Assembly: GCA_001898225.1 (NCBI GenBank)
Contig: MKTJ01000028.1
Coordinates: forward strand, 11,835-75,834
Origin: Chloroflexi bacterium 54-19
GTDB taxonomy: Bacteria; Chloroflexota; Chloroflexia; Chloroheliales; Chloroheliaceae
Direction of reading: 5' to 3'
DNA length: 64,000 bases
Of the stretch, positions 16,965 through 26,271 are shown piece by piece. Position 1 is the stretch's first letter. Every line of letters begins with the position of its first letter. Made by a program: the position numbers and the translations under genes. Under the pieces are notes generated by a model. It searched no databases, was not told the DNA's origin, and was given only the letters and a program-made list of their open reading frames with translations.

Positions 16965-18632
16965 CTAGTTGCTAGCTGCCTGGGTGCCAAGGGTGACTTC
17001 GACCGAACGCTCGGTCCCAGTGCCACCCTGGGAAGTCGGGCTGACTACGGTCAGGGTTACTTTGTCGCCGGGCTGGTGCGAATTGATAATCTCGCCCAGG
17101 TCCGATTCCCCGACCAGTTTGGTGCCGTCAACCGCGGTAATGATGTCGCCCGCTTTCAGACCGGCGGTCGCGGCAGCGGAACCGCTCTGGACCTGGTCAA
17201 TGACCGTCCCCGTAGTCAGGTTGACACCTAACTGGTTAGCGATGGCGGCGGTCAAAGGCTCGCTGGCAACCCCCAGGTAAGCGTGGTTGACGCTACCGTC
17301 CTGGACAAGCTGTTGAGCAATTTGCTTGGCCTGGTTAATCGAGATAGCGAACCCGATACCTTCCGCCTGGACCCCCGGTTCAGCCTCACCCGCTCCAAGG
17401 GTATTGATACCAACCACTTCACCGTTCATATTGATAAGTGGGCCGCCGCTGTTGCCGGGGTTAATCGCGGCATCGGTCTGGATTAGACCGTAAAGCATAG
17501 TCCCGGAAGCAGCCGCCTGGGTCTGAGCGAACGGGCTTGCAGTCGTGGTCGAAGTCGCAGCCGGTTCTTCCACGCTGCGGTTCAGGGCGCTGACCACCCC
17601 GGTCGTAACGGTCGGGCCACCGGGCAGAGCCAGGGCATTACCGATAGCTACCAGGCCATCCCCGACCTGTAAGGCTGAAGAGTCGCCCAGGGTCGCCACG
17701 GTCAGGTTGTCGGCGGTAATTTTGACCACGGCCAGGTCGGTCTGCGGGTCGGTGCCGACCACCGTCCCCTGGAAAGAGCGGCCATCGGTCAGGGTAACCA
17801 GTAGCGAGTCGGCCCCTTCGACCACGTGATTGTTGGTCAGGATAAGACCGCTGGCGTCATAGATAATCCCGGTGCCAACCCCGGTAGCCTGGGTCGTGCT
17901 GCTGCCGGTCGAACCAGTCGAGCCTGTCCGGGAGTTACTCCTGGCCGTAACGGTCTGCTGGCTGGTAATCTGGACCACCGCCGGGGTGACCTTCTGGACG
18001 ATTTGCTGGACCGTCAGCGTACCGCCTGTGTTGACCGCCGAGGTTTCGTTGCTGGTGGTCGCGGTCGTTCCGGTCCCGGTACTGGTCGAGCCATTGGTTG
18101 TAGTGCTGTAAAGGACGGCGGCGCTACCGGATTTAGCTGCGGTCACGGTTGCGACCCCCGAAGAAGCGTTACCCACGGTCGAGACATACACGAACGAAAG
18201 CATCGCCACCAACATCAGGAACATGCCGATGCCGCTCCCGGTCAGAACTTTCTTAAGCTTGCTCCTGGGCTCTTTCCCTGGCTGCGGCTGGCCCTGGGCC
18301 GGGTAAGCGTAGCCGGGTTGCTGGCCGTTATAGCCGGGAGCCGGGTTGATATAAGGGTTAAAGGGCTGGCCGCCGGGTTCTTCATACCGGGCCGAAACCG
18401 GTCCTTGAACTGGTTCTTCGACCGGTTCCGCCGGGCGGATATAGGGGTTAGTAAAGTTTTGCTGCTGGGTATTTATAACCGGGTCAACACCGGCAGGTTT
18501 AACTGGTTGCTCAACTGGTTGCTCAAATTCCTGGGGAGCCGGTTCTACCGGTAATAATTCCTGATTAATTTCCCCATTTTCATTTTCTGCGGGTTCTTCC
18601 CCGTTAGCTTCGTTTGAATAAACGTTCGCCAT
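16965..18632 (-). CDS. HtrA/DegP-like membrane-anchored trypsin-fold protease with PDZ domain
   Basis: 555 residues from ATG at 18632 (GGGAGG upstream). An in-frame upstream extension has no start signal. The cytosolic N-terminus (about 160 residues, Pro/Glu/Gln/Tyr-rich) is followed by one membrane helix (GSGIGMFLMLVAMLSFVYV), a Thr/Ser-rich linker, a trypsin-like domain and a C-terminal PDZ domain (KAGDIITAVDGTKL). The catalytic triad is His269 (TNNHVV), Asp299 (QTDLAVV) and Ser395 (NPGNSGGPL). The family degrades or senses misfolded envelope proteins. It is monocistronic, with its own terminator. Confidence 0.93.
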   Translation of the reverse strand: MANVYSNEANGEEPAENENGEINQELLPVEPAPQEFEQPVEQPVKPAGVDPVINTQQQNFTNPYIRPAEPVEEPVQGPVSARYEEPGGQPFNPYINPAPGYNGQQPGYAYPAQGQPQPGKEPRSKLKKVLTGSGIGMFLMLVAMLSFVYVSTVGNASSGVATVTAAKSGSAAVLYSTTTNGSTSTGTGTTATTSNETSAVNTGGTLTVQQIVQKVTPAVVQITSQQTVTARSNSRTGSTGSTGSSTTQATGVGTGIIYDASGLILTNNHVVEGADSLLVTLTDGRSFQGTVVGTDPQTDLAVVKITADNLTVATLGDSSALQVGDGLVAIGNALALPGGPTVTTGVVSALNRSVEEPAATSTTTASPFAQTQAAASGTMLYGLIQTDAAINPGNSGGPLINMNGEVVGINTLGAGEAEPGVQAEGIGFAISINQAKQIAQQLVQDGSVNHAYLGVASEPLTAAIANQLGVNLTTGTVIDQVQSGSAAATAGLKAGDIITAVDGTKLVGESDLGEIINSHQPGDKVTLTVVSPTSQGGTGTERSVEVTLGTQAASN

Positions 18633-18988
18633 TTTTAAAAACCTCCCAATCAGAATTTTTAATATTATTTCTCTTAAAGCGGAAGGTCGGGCTGATTTCT
18701 TTCTTTTATCTGGCCTCTTTGCTTTACAGTTAGAATTATAGATTGGCAAAATTTAGCTATAATTGGAAATAAATGTGAATTTTCTAATTTATAAAACACT
18801 TTTTTAACAAATTATTCCCGGCTAAATTGAGCTCGAAATGCCAAAATGGATGCGTATTTTGCAAAAGGGACCTGGAATGCATTGCTAAAATGGGCCGGGT
18901 TGCTTACAATAAACCTCCGTTTGCAAGAACCAGCCCTTGTAACGACCAACAAACTCAAGGCAGATAACCGAGCGTAAAAGAGAGAGAA
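18633..18988. promoter_or_regulatory. Divergent intergenic region between the protease and tex genes
   Basis: 356 AT-rich bases. On the plus strand at 18882-18910 there is TTGCTA, 17 bases, TACAAT, a good vegetative promoter for tex, predicting a transcript start near 18917. I see no equally good promoter for the protease gene. Confidence 0.55.
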
Positions 18989-21217
18989 ATGACTCAGCCT
19001 AAAAAGAACGAAGCAACCCCGGCCACCGCAGTCCCGGAGGATGACAACCGGATAATCCGGCAAGCCGCCGCCAGCCTGAGCCTGAGCCCGGCTTCCGCCA
19101 CCAGGGCCCTCGAACTGCTCGATGGTGGCGCGACTATCCCCTTTATCGCCCGCTACCGCAAGGAAGTCACCGGCAACATGGACGAGGAGCAATTGCGCCA
19201 GTTGCAAAAGCTGGTCGTCTATGGCCGCCAGTTGGCCGGGCGCAAAGCCGAGGTCCGCGAAGTTATCGAAGGGCAGGGCAAATTGACCAGGGAGTTAGCC
19301 GCCAGCCTGGAAAAAGCCGCCACCCTGCAAGAAGTGGAAGACCTCTATTTACCCTACCGTCCCAAACGCCGTACCCGCGCCTCTATCGCCCGCGAAAAGG
19401 GGCTCGAACCGCTGGCCGATTTGCTGCTGGCCCAAAAAACTTATCAGGGCAAACCCGCCGAGTACGCTCGCAAATTTATCAATGCAGCCAAGGGGGTCGA
19501 AACCGCCGAAGACGCCCTGGCGGGAGCCCGCGACATCCTGGCCGAGCGATTCTCCGAGGACGCCGAGTTGCGCCGCCGCCTGCGTGACCTGTTGCGCCGC
19601 CAGGGGCTAATCCAATCCACCCTTGCCAAAGGGGCCAGGGACGAAGCCCGCAAGTTCGAGCAATATTACGATTACAGGGAACCGCTCAATCGCCTACCGC
19701 CCCACCGTACTCTTGCCCTCAACCGGGGCGACAAAGAAGGGGTCTTGAGCGTAAAAATCGTTCTCGAAGGCAACCAGGCCGAGCAAATCGCCACCCGTCT
19801 CTACCTGACCGATAGCCGCTCCATTTTTAAGGATGAAGTTACCGCGGCTATCGAAGACAGCTTAAAACGGCTGGTGCTGCCCTCGCTCGAAAACGAAGTC
19901 AGGGCCGAGCAGACCGAAGCCGCCGAGAAGCACGCCACCCGGATTTTCGCGGCCAACCTGCGCCAACTGCTTTTGCAGCCGCCTATCCAGGGTAAGGTAG
20001 TCCTGGGGATTGACCCCGGCTTTCGGACCGGCTGCAAGGTGGCCGTAATCGACCAGACCGGCAAACCAGTGGCGGTAAACCTGACCATCTATCCGCACGA
20101 ACCCCGCAACGATTGGGCCGGGTCCAAAAAGCTGCTGCTCGATTTAATCGCCCGCTACAGGGTGGAAATCCTGGCTATCGGTAACGGTACGGCCAGCCGC
20201 GAGACCGAAACCCTCGCCGCCGAGGTTATCGCGGCCTGCCCGACTCCCCGCCCGGCTTACGTCATGGTCAGCGAGGCCGGGGCCTCGGTCTATTCGGCCA
20301 GCGAGTTGGCCCGGCAGGAGTTCCCCGACCTGGACGCCACCCAGCGCGGCAACATTTCGATAGCTCGCCGCCTGCAAGACCCCCTGGCCGAACTCGTCAA
20401 AATCGACCCTAAAAGTATCGGGGTCGGCCTCTACCAGCACGACGTTGACCAGAAGAACCTGGAAGAAACCCTTGACGAGGTGGTCGAATCGTGCGTGAAC
20501 TTCGTGGGAGTAGACCTCAATACGGCCTCGGTGGCCCTCCTGCGTCACGTATCGGGCATCAACAGCCGGGTAGCCGGGGCTGTGGTGGCCTACCGCGAGA
20601 AAAACGGGGCCTTCCGCAACCGGGGCGATTTACGCAAAGTGGCGGGACTGGGTGACAAAACTTTCGAGCAGGCCGCCGGGTTCTTGAAAATCCGGGGAGG
20701 ACCGGAACCACTCGACAATACCGCCATTCACCCGGAGAGCTATCCCGCCGCCCGCAGCCTGCTCAAATCGCTCAACGTAGACCTGGCAAAAGGCTCCCCG
20801 GCCACGACCGCCATCAGGGATTTCCGCCAGACTGCCAACGATACCAGGCTTGGCGAACTGGCCCAACGGCTGGGAGTGGGGGTGCCGACCCTCAAAGACA
20901 TCCTGGATAATCTCGAAAAACCGGGCCGCGATCCCCGCGAAAACCTGCCCGCGCCGATTCTACGGCAGGACGTGTTAAAGATGGAGGATTTAGCGCCGGG
21001 GATGATTCTAAAGGGGACCGTCCGCAACGTGGTAGATTTCGGGGTCTTCGTAGATATCGGCGTGAAGCAGGACGGCCTGGTCCACATCACCGAGATGAGC
21101 GACCGCTATGTTAAGCACCCGCTCGAACTGGTCAGTGTCGGGGATATTATCGAGGTCAAAGTTTTACAGGTAGAAGGCAAGCGGGGCCGCATCAGCCTGA
21201 GCATGAAGGTAAATTAG
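18989..21217 (+). CDS. tex: Tex family S1 RNA-binding protein (transcription accessory protein)
   Basis: 742 residues, ATG at 18989 after AGAGAG. Domain order matches Tex: an N-terminal helical region with DGGATIPFIARYRKEVTGNMDE, a YqgF/RNase H-like domain (VLGIDPGFRTGCKVAVID), tandem helix-hairpin-helix (VDLNTASVALLRHVSGI, VVAYREKNGAFRNRGDL), and a C-terminal S1 domain (GMILKGTVRNVVDFGVFVDIGVKQDGLVHI). Tex binds RNA and affects transcription and stress tolerance. Its stop codon overlaps the stop of the convergent DUF3037 gene by a few bases. Confidence 0.96.
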   Translation: MTQPKKNEATPATAVPEDDNRIIRQAAASLSLSPASATRALELLDGGATIPFIARYRKEVTGNMDEEQLRQLQKLVVYGRQLAGRKAEVREVIEGQGKLTRELAASLEKAATLQEVEDLYLPYRPKRRTRASIAREKGLEPLADLLLAQKTYQGKPAEYARKFINAAKGVETAEDALAGARDILAERFSEDAELRRRLRDLLRRQGLIQSTLAKGARDEARKFEQYYDYREPLNRLPPHRTLALNRGDKEGVLSVKIVLEGNQAEQIATRLYLTDSRSIFKDEVTAAIEDSLKRLVLPSLENEVRAEQTEAAEKHATRIFAANLRQLLLQPPIQGKVVLGIDPGFRTGCKVAVIDQTGKPVAVNLTIYPHEPRNDWAGSKKLLLDLIARYRVEILAIGNGTASRETETLAAEVIAACPTPRPAYVMVSEAGASVYSASELARQEFPDLDATQRGNISIARRLQDPLAELVKIDPKSIGVGLYQHDVDQKNLEETLDEVVESCVNFVGVDLNTASVALLRHVSGINSRVAGAVVAYREKNGAFRNRGDLRKVAGLGDKTFEQAAGFLKIRGGPEPLDNTAIHPESYPAARSLLKSLNVDLAKGSPATTAIRDFRQTANDTRLGELAQRLGVGVPTLKDILDNLEKPGRDPRENLPAPILRQDVLKMEDLAPGMILKGTVRNVVDFGVFVDIGVKQDGLVHITEMSDRYVKHPLELVSVGDIIEVKVLQVEGKRGRISLSMKVN

Positions 21218-21618
21218 TCTTCCGGGGGACGGGGCAACCGGACCAGCGTATCGAGCAAATGGTCCAGGGTATGGTTGGGGTCGAGACAAAACCCGGAATG
21301 GGGCGGGGAAACCTGGATAACGGTCGAACGCGGCGCCACCAGCCAGTGGAACCGCTCCTGCTGGGAAAGTTGCCCGATAGGACCACTATCAGGCGTCCCG
21401 GCGCAAATTTTGGGGATTACCTCAAGGTGCTGGCGAAGTTCGGCCATATCCAGGCCAGGGAAAAGGGCCAACAAGCGGGCTTCGTCCAACTCGATACGGG
21501 CGTCCAGGTAGCGTTTGGTCCGGCAAATCAGGATGATACCCACGTTGACGAATTCACCCCGCTCGACCCTCGGCATTACCCGTACGACGGCATAATCAAA
21601 GGAGTTTGGTCCGGGCAT
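21214..21618 (-). CDS. DUF3037 family protein
   Basis: 134 residues from ATG at 21618, which lies inside the end of the upstream HipA-like gene and has GGAGGAGG just upstream. A longer reading of the frame is less likely. It starts MPGPNSFDYAVVRVMPRVERGEFVNVGIIL, the hallmark of DUF3037 (a small family of unknown function), and continues with RTKRYLDARIELDEARLLAL. The 23-base overlap implies translational coupling to the HipA-like gene. It also overlaps the tex stop on the other strand. Confidence 0.85.
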   Translation of the reverse strand: MPGPNSFDYAVVRVMPRVERGEFVNVGIILICRTKRYLDARIELDEARLLALFPGLDMAELRQHLEVIPKICAGTPDSGPIGQLSQQERFHWLVAPRSTVIQVSPPHSGFCLDPNHTLDHLLDTLVRLPRPPED

Positions 21619-22378
21619 TGACCGCCTCCTCCACGAATACATGCGAATTTTCCAGCCGGTTCACCAGAAAGGTCAGGAAAGCCGACCGCATTTCTTCCGA
21701 AGTGGTAAACATTTGCTCCGGGGCCAGCCACTCTGCCGGAACCTGGGCGAGAATTTCTTGCAGCTTCTCGGTGGTGAGCAAAGGACGCAATGTCTGGTCG
21801 GCCACCGCGATTTGCGAGGCGTAGGGCAGCAGGACATGACCCTTGACCTGGGAAAAGGGGGTCAGGCTGCGGGCCAGGTAGTCGCCCCAGGAATGCTGGA
21901 AATAGAGCGAAGCCCCGTGGTCAATCAGCCACAACTTCTTGTGCCATAAGAGCATATTGGTGTTGCGGGGCGTGCGGTCCACGTTGGTCACGTAGGCATC
22001 GAACCAGACCACCGCCGAGGCCAGGGCCGGGTCAAGTTCTGAGGCGACCGCCGGGTCGAAGGCCAGCGAACCGGGAAGATAATCCAATCCAAGGTTGAGG
22101 CCGGGGCTGGCTTTTATCAACATCTGAATTTCGGGGTCCATTTCGTTACGACCGAGCGCGACATCTAGTTCCGCGAAGACAATTTCAGGCACGGGCAGAC
22201 CAAGGGCGCGGCCTATCTCCCCCGCCACCAGTTCGGCAATCAGGGCTTTTGGTCCCTGCCCGGCCCCTCGAAACTTTAGCACGTACAACCCGTCGTCGTC
22301 AGCCTCGACAATCGCCGGGAGCGAACCCCCTTCGCGCAAAGGCGTGACATAGCGCGTAACATTCACGGTTCTAAGCAT
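21596..22378 (-). CDS. HipA-like kinase family protein
   Basis: 260 residues, ATG at 22378. Short relative to HipA toxins (about 440 residues). It has the kinase-like core: LYVLKFRGAGQGPKALIAELVAGEIGRALGLPVPE, then VVWFDAYVTNVDRTPRNTNML resembling the catalytic loop (D..N), and LWLIDHGASLYF resembling the DFG-type metal-binding Asp. There is no HipB antitoxin gene; the partner is a DUF3037 protein instead. Whether it phosphorylates a translation factor like HipA is unknown. Confidence 0.82.
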   Translation of the reverse strand: MLRTVNVTRYVTPLREGGSLPAIVEADDDGLYVLKFRGAGQGPKALIAELVAGEIGRALGLPVPEIVFAELDVALGRNEMDPEIQMLIKASPGLNLGLDYLPGSLAFDPAVASELDPALASAVVWFDAYVTNVDRTPRNTNMLLWHKKLWLIDHGASLYFQHSWGDYLARSLTPFSQVKGHVLLPYASQIAVADQTLRPLLTTEKLQEILAQVPAEWLAPEQMFTTSEEMRSAFLTFLVNRLENSHVFVEEAVNARTKLL

Positions 22379-22600
22379 TTTTTACTCTTTCAAATGAGAC
22401 CGGAAAAGACCCCGGCCCAGCCAGCCGTCATTCTACCACAGCGGGTTAGCCTCAAACAAGAAAATTTGCCCCCTTCCCAAATTGTGGCCTCCTTTTTGCA
22501 CTAAATTATAGAAATACCAGGCTTGTGACTGGCAGAAAATGACAGGTAGAACGATAAGGTCAGAAAATGTAAGCAAAGGTAAGAAAGGAAGGGTTTTAGA

Positions 22601-23269
22601 ATGGGTTTTTTCGATTTTAACAATCCGCAGCACCGGCAGATGGCCCAGGCGCATAACAGTGGAGACTACAGCCAGCTCGACCCCAGCCAGGTGGCAGCTA
22701 CCTATAAAGGTTTCGTGGACCACGGCCCGGAGGACCAGGTCCAGGCGGTCCACCAGGAATACTTTAACCAGATGCCCAAGGTGGAACAGATGGGCCTCTT
22801 TAGCAGCCTGATTAACACGGCCAAACAAAACGGGATTGACCCCAGTCAGGCCGGTATCAGCACCACCGACCCTCACCAGGCGACCTCGTTCGACCTGGGC
22901 AACCTGTTTAACCTGGCCCGCAATTCGGGGCTACTGGGCGGCATGTTTGGCGGTGGACAGTCGCAATCCGGCCTGGGTTCGCTGGCCGGGCAATTGATTG
23001 GCAATTCCGGCGGCTTTTCCAGCCAGAACCAGACCCCCAATAACGAGCCGAATTCGGGCGGGCTGGGTGGTTTTGGCAATATTCTTAACAACCCGATTGC
23101 CCAGGCGGCGCTGGGTGGATTGGTTTCTTATGCGGCCAACAAAGCCTTTGGCGGCAACCAATCCCAGGCGGCTCAACCCGCCAACAACCAGACCTTGCCG
23201 GGTCCGCAGAGCTTGCCTCCTACAGGCCAGAATCTGCCGCCCGAACCCCAATCCGATTTCAGGATGTAA
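22601..23269 (+). CDS. Hypothetical Gly/Asn/Gln-rich protein
   Basis: 222 residues, ATG at 22601 after AAGGAAGGG. I do not recognise a family with certainty. The N-terminal 75 residues are an ordered-looking helical segment (HRQMAQAHNSGDYSQLDPSQ, then a DQVQAVHQEYFNQMPK stretch). After that come Gly/Ser/Gln/Asn-rich stretches with short hydrophobic patches (NSGLLGGMFGGGQ, IAQAALGGLVSYAANKAFGGN) and a Pro/Gln-rich tail. No signal peptide. The next gene, 39 bases on, also encodes a hydrophilic low-complexity protein, so the two may be coexpressed stress proteins (inference). Confidence 0.75.
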   Translation: MGFFDFNNPQHRQMAQAHNSGDYSQLDPSQVAATYKGFVDHGPEDQVQAVHQEYFNQMPKVEQMGLFSSLINTAKQNGIDPSQAGISTTDPHQATSFDLGNLFNLARNSGLLGGMFGGGQSQSGLGSLAGQLIGNSGGFSSQNQTPNNEPNSGGLGGFGNILNNPIAQAALGGLVSYAANKAFGGNQSQAAQPANNQTLPGPQSLPPTGQNLPPEPQSDFRM

Positions 23270-23308
23270 AAGGGGCTAACAAATTCCTATAAGGGAGGTT
23301 TATCAATT

Positions 23309-23611
23309 ATGAGTGACCAGCAGCAAAACGCAACAAACGAGAAGGCGAGTAACCTGCAAGAAGGGGTTACCGGATACGGTGGCGAAAAAGAAGGCCTCAA
23401 CGATAAACAAAACGCCTACCAGGAGCCCAATTACCACGAAGGCGGTCTACAAACGCGAGGGAATACTGCGACCTCGTCCAGCACTTCGGGCATGTCCGAT
23501 GTACGGACGCACCAGAGCGTCGGCCAGGGTGGTGGCAACCTGGGTAGTGGTCCCGAAGGTGGGGAGACCAACCAGTACAACGACCAGGCTCAAACCCCTA
23601 ACCCTCATTAA
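23309..23611 (+). CDS. Small hydrophilic low-complexity protein
   Basis: 100 residues, ATG at 23309 with GGGAGG upstream. No hydrophobic core and no cysteine; very rich in Gly, Asn, Gln, Ser and Thr, so probably intrinsically disordered. The composition resembles hydrophilins and desiccation proteins, but no family motif is visible. It is likely in one transcript with the preceding gene. Confidence 0.7.
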   Translation: MSDQQQNATNEKASNLQEGVTGYGGEKEGLNDKQNAYQEPNYHEGGLQTRGNTATSSSTSGMSDVRTHQSVGQGGGNLGSGPEGGETNQYNDQAQTPNPH

Positions 23612-23668
23612 TAAGGTTTACAAAGCATTCATAACAAGCGCGTAACGGATATTTGCCAACGGCGCGAG

Positions 23669-23691
23669 ATTCTGAAGCGATGCTTCAGAAT
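23669..23691. terminator. Stem-loop between convergent genes
   Basis: ATTCTGAAGC (23669-23678), loop GAT, GCTTCAGAAT (23682-23691). It sits between the small hydrophilic gene and the convergent glycosyltransferase gene, where a bidirectional terminator is expected. The sequence also has the look of a dispersed palindromic repeat. Confidence 0.5.
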
Positions 23692-23703
23692 GACAAAAAT
23701 AAA

Positions 23704-25008
23704 TTAAGGCTGTTTCGGGCGGGAAACTGCCCGGGCGGCGGCCTGGAAGACCCGGCCATAGCGGGCGGAAATGGCGGTCCAGTTTAGTTCATCGAGAACT
23801 TTACGCCGGGCCGCCATTCCGTATTTCTCACGCAGGGCTGGGTCGTTTAGTAATTCGATGATGGCTTTTGCCAGGGCTTCCGGGTCGCGCTGGGGGACCA
23901 ACCGGCCATTCTCGCCATCGGTGACGGCCAGCGGAACCCCGGCTACCTCCGAGGCTATCACCGCTTTCTGGGCCGACATCGCTTCAAGCAAGGTGTTGGG
24001 CAGACCGTCCACGTTGCCCTGGTCGTCCACGATACTGGGCAGCAGGAACAAATCGCAGGCCGCCAGGTAATCCGGCACCCGGTCGTGCGCCACCGGACCC
24101 ACAAACAGAACTTTATCCCCCAATTTGAGGCTGGCCGCCAACCCTTTGAGCGGTTCCAGCAAATCGCCACCCCCTGCAATCACCAGGCGGGCTGCCGGGT
24201 AATTTTCTAGAACCACTGGCAGTGCCCGGATGGCGTACTCAAAACCCTTTTTGTAAACCAACCGCCCGACCATAAGCAGGACCGGCGCATCCGGCGCAAA
24301 ACCCAACTCCTGGCGAATTTCGGCGCGGGAGCGGGCGGGGGTCTGAAAGGTGGCAGGGTCAACCCCGTAAGGAATCACCTCGGCCCGGCCTGGTGCTGTC
24401 GGCGCACCCAGCCGTTGAGCCCTCTGGAGCAAATCGTGGCTGCTGGCCGTGACGGCAGCGGCCCGCCGGAAGGCCCAGCGCGCTACCCACCCGACCGGCT
24501 TTATCCGTTCGGCCATGTACACATCGGAACCATGTAAACTGATAATTGTAGGGATATGTCGTAATAAACCTACAAGGACCGCCACCGGGGCGTTCGGAAT
24601 GACCCAATGGGCCTGGATAAGGTCGTACTTCTCCTGCCCGGTCAGCCGCCACATTTTTATAAAACTGCTCACCAGGACAAACGGCAGTAGCAAATAAATC
24701 AACTTGCGGACCTTTACATCCCCCTGTAAAGAAGCAGCGTAACCCCAGATATTCCAGCTTTTCCGTAAAGCGTATTTATAGGTGTAAAACCTGACCCCCT
24801 TCTCGACAGGCTGGCGTTTCAGGTCGGGGTGATATGGTAAAACTACCGTCACCCGGTGGCCCTGGGCCTGGCTGTACTGGGCAATCGCCTCGATAAAAGG
24901 CGCGGTCACGTCGCCAGGATATTTAGGGTAAGACGAGGTCAACATCAGGATTTTTAAGGAAGGCGCGGTATAGGGGGTGGAAGCAATCTCAGGGCGGGTA
25001 GTTTGCAT
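23704..25008 (-). CDS. GT4 family glycosyltransferase
   Basis: 434 residues from ATG at 25008 (AGAAGGA upstream; a longer in-frame start exists at 25035). Two Rossmann domains of GT-B type: the N-terminal one begins LKILMLTSSYPKYPGDVTAPFIEAIA, and the C-terminal one has VLLMVGRLVYKKGFEYAIRALP and the nucleotide-sugar motif PNTLLEAMSAQKAVIASEVAGVP. The E-x7-E region is present (LLEAMSAQKAVIASE). No membrane segment. It probably transfers a sugar to a lipid or polysaccharide precursor; the sugar cannot be told. Confidence 0.92.
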   Translation of the reverse strand: MQTTRPEIASTPYTAPSLKILMLTSSYPKYPGDVTAPFIEAIAQYSQAQGHRVTVVLPYHPDLKRQPVEKGVRFYTYKYALRKSWNIWGYAASLQGDVKVRKLIYLLLPFVLVSSFIKMWRLTGQEKYDLIQAHWVIPNAPVAVLVGLLRHIPTIISLHGSDVYMAERIKPVGWVARWAFRRAAAVTASSHDLLQRAQRLGAPTAPGRAEVIPYGVDPATFQTPARSRAEIRQELGFAPDAPVLLMVGRLVYKKGFEYAIRALPVVLENYPAARLVIAGGGDLLEPLKGLAASLKLGDKVLFVGPVAHDRVPDYLAACDLFLLPSIVDDQGNVDGLPNTLLEAMSAQKAVIASEVAGVPLAVTDGENGRLVPQRDPEALAKAIIELLNDPALREKYGMAARRKVLDELNWTAISARYGRVFQAAARAVSRPKQP

Positions 25009-25082
25009 TTTGTCCTTCTGGCTGTTCAATATCAATCAATTCGCGCCAAATTATAACGAGGGCGGGCGGATTAGGCAATCTA

Positions 25083-25111
25083 TTGACAGGGGCAGGGCAA
25101 ATTTCTACAAT
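25083..25111 (+). promoter_or_regulatory. Sigma-70-type promoter of the alpha/beta hydrolase gene
   Basis: TTGACA (25083-25088), 17 bases, TACAAT (25106-25111). Near consensus. The predicted transcript start, near 25118, is about 60 bases before the gene. Confidence 0.7.
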
Positions 25112-25177
25112 TAAAGCCTTGAAAGAACTTTTGAAAGTAACTATTAGAAATCTTCAAAAGACCTTAAAAGTAAGTTA

Positions 25178-26263
25178 GTGAAAGCCAGGCCGGGTATGCA
25201 CAGTTATAAAAATAAAAACTACGAAAGACCGCTCGAATGGGCGCTCGGTAACCTCGATGAAGCCTTTTTCTCCTTTTCAAGCTATTTAGTGGAGAAATCG
25301 GGCAAACCGCCCTATCTTTCGGATAAAGACGAGTTGGACCGTCTTAACGAAAAACTCGGCCCGGTCGAAAAGCTGGAAGAACTTTTTCCAGGTCCACCGT
25401 ATCCCAACCTGAAAATGACGCCCCGCCAGCCCCACACCCTGCTATTACAGTCCGGACCCCAACTGCGCCATTACCGGGTCTACAACGTCGAATATCCGAG
25501 CGCGGTGGCGACCGGGTTTACCAGAAACGACCGGGTTTACGGCTTTTACCTTGAAAGACCGGGCCAGGAAACGGCCCCGGTAGTGGTCTATCTACATGGC
25601 TGGATGGAATTTGAGGCGGGTTTTAGCCTGCGCTTGCCCCTGACCTGGGCCGGGCCGCTCGGCTACAATATCCTGGCCCTGCACCTTCCCTTCCACTTTG
25701 AACGGACCCCGCCCGGCAAACTGAGCGGCGAACTGGCGATAACCGGCAACCTGCCCCTGGCCGTCAAGGCGATGGGCCAGGCCGTGAGCGACGTACGCCA
25801 GGCCATAAACTGGCTCAGGACCCAGCAACCGGAGCGCCCTATCGGTTTAATAGGTAAAAGCCTGGGCGGATTGGTCGGGGCGATGGTCCTTGCCTCCGAA
25901 CCGAACCTGGACGCCGGGGTGCTGGCAGTCCCGGCTACCGGGGCTAAAAGCTCTATCTGGCAGAGCACCTATACCAGCCTTATCCGGCGCGACCTGGACC
26001 GGCAGGGCCTGGACGAAGCCGCCACCTCCCGCCTGCTCGAAGTCATTCGCCCCGGACGTTACCAACCGGCCATTGAGGCCCGGCGCATTTTGGTCCTGAA
26101 AGCCAACGCCGACCGGGTCTGCTTCCCCGATGATACCGATAATTTCGCCAGGGAGTGGGGTACGCCCCTGGTAGCCCTCCCGACCGGGCACCTGACCGCG
26201 ACTTTTCATCCCCGCGCCCGCCAGGTCGCCCAGGCTCACCTTGAGCAGTTTTTGCACGATTAG
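25178..26263 (+). CDS. Alpha/beta hydrolase family protein
   Basis: 361 residues from GTG at 25178; ATG at 25196 is an equally possible start, as neither has a clear ribosome site. The core has VVVYLHGWMEFE (oxyanion strand), LIGKSLGG with the nucleophile Ser, and a late LPTGHLTATFHP with the likely catalytic His. An N-terminal region of about 110 residues has no clear match. It resembles the ABHD18/DUF2048-like group of large alpha/beta hydrolases, but this is uncertain. The substrate is unknown. Confidence 0.8.
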   Translation: MKARPGMHSYKNKNYERPLEWALGNLDEAFFSFSSYLVEKSGKPPYLSDKDELDRLNEKLGPVEKLEELFPGPPYPNLKMTPRQPHTLLLQSGPQLRHYRVYNVEYPSAVATGFTRNDRVYGFYLERPGQETAPVVVYLHGWMEFEAGFSLRLPLTWAGPLGYNILALHLPFHFERTPPGKLSGELAITGNLPLAVKAMGQAVSDVRQAINWLRTQQPERPIGLIGKSLGGLVGAMVLASEPNLDAGVLAVPATGAKSSIWQSTYTSLIRRDLDRQGLDEAATSRLLEVIRPGRYQPAIEARRILVLKANADRVCFPDDTDNFAREWGTPLVALPTGHLTATFHPRARQVAQAHLEQFLHD

Positions 26264-26271
26264 CGGTTAAA

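Noticed and set aside
17826..18554. A 242-codon plus-strand frame opposite the HtrA-type gene
   Set aside because: Antisense to a gene with a full catalytic triad; Gly/Arg-rich and without a start signal.
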